Below are positions 5,815 to 6,883 of a DNA stretch of 6,883 nt, in pieces; position 1 is the first letter of the stretch, and each line of letters begins with the position of its first letter. Source of the DNA: Pseudopedobacter sp. (lineage in GTDB: Bacteria; Bacteroidota; Bacteroidia; Sphingobacteriales; Sphingobacteriaceae); assembly GCA_014378285.1 (NCBI GenBank), contig JACMNZ010000201.1, positions 1 through 6,883 of the forward strand, given 5' to 3'. The notes beneath the pieces were generated by a model that ran no database searches, had not been told where the DNA came from, and worked only from the letters and a program-made list of their open reading frames with translations. A program made the translations under genes and the position numbers.

Positions 5815-6883
5815 ATTAAATTAAATTATGGAGTTAAAAAATATTTTGGAAATCGACTAACTACTATTTTTATTTGTTTTTTTCTTTTTTGAGGAAACAC
5901 AACTCACTTAAATAAACAGGAAAGCGGCGACTATGCCTGCAAGCAACTTACAGTATAAAAAAGCCCCGTTGTTATCCAAAAAGCCAAACTAACGCCAAAT
6001 ATTTATAGCTACCGTATCGTAAGATTAAGCATCCCTCCGGTAATTTTGCATCCATTCCATAATCACACGCTCTAATCTTACATATAATGGCAAGCCTATA
6101 AAATGAATTACCATTTATCCTCTTCTATGGCAGTATAAAAACGACAATGGCATCTAAAAACTTCGCTAAAATGCTGCAAATGAAGTTAAATATAACCACT
6201 CATGATGATCTAGGTTTTATAGGAAACCCAATAAATACTTATCTTTAATGACTCCATTAGCTCATCCAGTATCTGCGCTATTATAAATCTAGGATATCTG
6301 CTGTTTTGCAGTATTTAAACTTGTTTTATGTCCGAATTTGAATTTGAGACTGGCATTTTTTTTATTATTAACCTGAGGAGTTCAATTATTAATGGCTACT
6401 AAATTTAAATTTGGGCGTTTTAACACGCTATCCATTATAGTTTTTTTGCTATTTGCGTAACGGTAAGAGCAAAAAAAGCTGCCATTTCTATCGTTAACGC
6501 TGTAATCTAATTTATAACAATGCGCAAACTAACACACACGCACATTTACTAATCAAACTCCTATGTTTATCAAATTTTACGGTATAAAGGTTCAAGATTT
6601 AAATGCGAAATAGTTTTAAAAGCACTTTAACAGCTTCGACATTAAATGATCATTACCATATCATTTACAAATTCATTAATAATTACAAACTTCTAAATCA
6701 TGTTTATACTTTACAAAATTTAATACTACTCACGCTAAGCAGAACATGCTATAAAAATAAAAAACATGCAAAATCCATACCTAATACCTTTTTGAATTGG
6801 ATATTGGTTTCGTTTTCAACAAGAAAGAGCTTAATTACTTTAATTCGTTCGATTTTTAAGGAGCTATAGGTTCAAAAAAAAAT
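5815..6883. other. About 1 kb with no recognised gene, upstream of katG
   Basis: This stretch must contain the katG promoter at its left end, but I find no full TTTG/TAnnTTTG match on the minus strand there. The rest is A/T-rich with stops in every frame. Small items seen are a 9-bp inverted repeat (GTAAGATTA 6019-6027 and TAATCTTAC 6073-6081), a short frame at 6392-6460 with an AGGAG upstream, and TTTTTTTGCT (6441-6450) complementary to AGCAAAAAAA (6468-6477). An 88-codon frame at 6603-6869 has no recognisable domain and looks random. No tRNA, rRNA, transposase remnant or long repeat is visible. It may be leader and control DNA for katG and for a gene beyond the right edge, or a decayed gene. 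Confidence 0.6.
6392..6460 (+). CDS. Possible 22-aa hydrophobic small ORF (weak)
   Basis: An ATG preceded by AGGAG (6376-6380, 11 nt away) opens a 22-codon frame that starts MATKFKFGRF and ends in a hydrophobic run, SIIVFLLFA, before TAA. The pattern of a basic N-terminus followed by an apolar stretch fits a tiny membrane peptide or the start of a signal peptide. The stop comes just after a T7 run (6441-6447). One extra T there would extend the frame to about 39 codons, so it could also be a broken gene. Bacteroidota rarely rely on Shine-Dalgarno sequences, so the AGGAG is weak support. Chance is the most likely explanation. Confidence 0.15.
   Translation: MATKFKFGRFNTLSIIVFLLFA

Noticed and set aside
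6019..6081. A 9-bp inverted repeat, GTAAGATTA and TAATCTTAC, 45 nt apart.
   Set aside because: The arms do not extend, there is no T-tract, and a match of this length over such spacing can arise by chance in A/T-rich DNA.
6248..6320. A stretch starting GACTCCATTAGCTCA that resembles the 5' half of a tRNA.
   Set aside because: No matching D-stem partner, anticodon arm, TTCGA T-loop or acceptor complement follows, so no cloverleaf can be drawn.
6603..6869. An 88-codon ATG-to-stop frame on the plus strand.
   Set aside because: The translation is a random-looking mix of S, T, N, L, K and I with no domain, signal peptide or convincing initiation context. A/T-rich noncoding DNA easily yields such frames.

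Overview
The window looks like chromosome of a low-GC member of the Bacteroidota, most likely of the Sphingobacteriaceae (Pedobacter/Mucilaginibacter-like). This rests on A/T-rich intergenic DNA, coding starts with A/T-rich leaders and no convincing Shine-Dalgarno, a perfect Bacteroidota-type promoter (TTTG, 19 nt, TATCTTTG) in front of a tRNA gene, and a catalase-peroxidase of the type I associate with that phylum. The genus is an inference.

Layout. (1) 2-625, +: C-terminal part of a sensor histidine kinase whose beginning lies before the window. (2) 622-1641, -: low-specificity L-threonine aldolase, convergent with the kinase; the two stop codons overlap. (3) 1642-1965: divergent intergenic region with an imperfect long-loop inverted repeat. 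(4) 1966-2808, +: transglutaminase-like cysteine protease-fold protein with an intact Cys-His-Asp triad. (5) 2915-3239: a promoter, two identical tRNA-Lys(UUU) genes in tandem, and an intrinsic terminator after each. (6) 3449-5814, -: bifunctional catalase-peroxidase KatG with its own strong terminator. (7) 5815-6883: about 1 kb in which I recognise no gene.

The genes do not form one pathway or operon. Each protein gene stands alone with its own orientation: a signalling kinase, an amino-acid catabolic/biosynthetic enzyme, a possible peptidase or amidase, a translation locus and an oxidative-stress enzyme. This reads as ordinary core chromosome. I see no integrase, transposase, phage gene, CRISPR array or defence module, and I do not find a convincing undescribed system. 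The points most worth a second look are the tRNA-Lys pair separated by a terminator, with a CCA end encoded in only one copy; the loop expansion and higher GC of katG; the overlapping convergent stops; the inverted repeat at 1712-1767; and the unexplained 1 kb tail.
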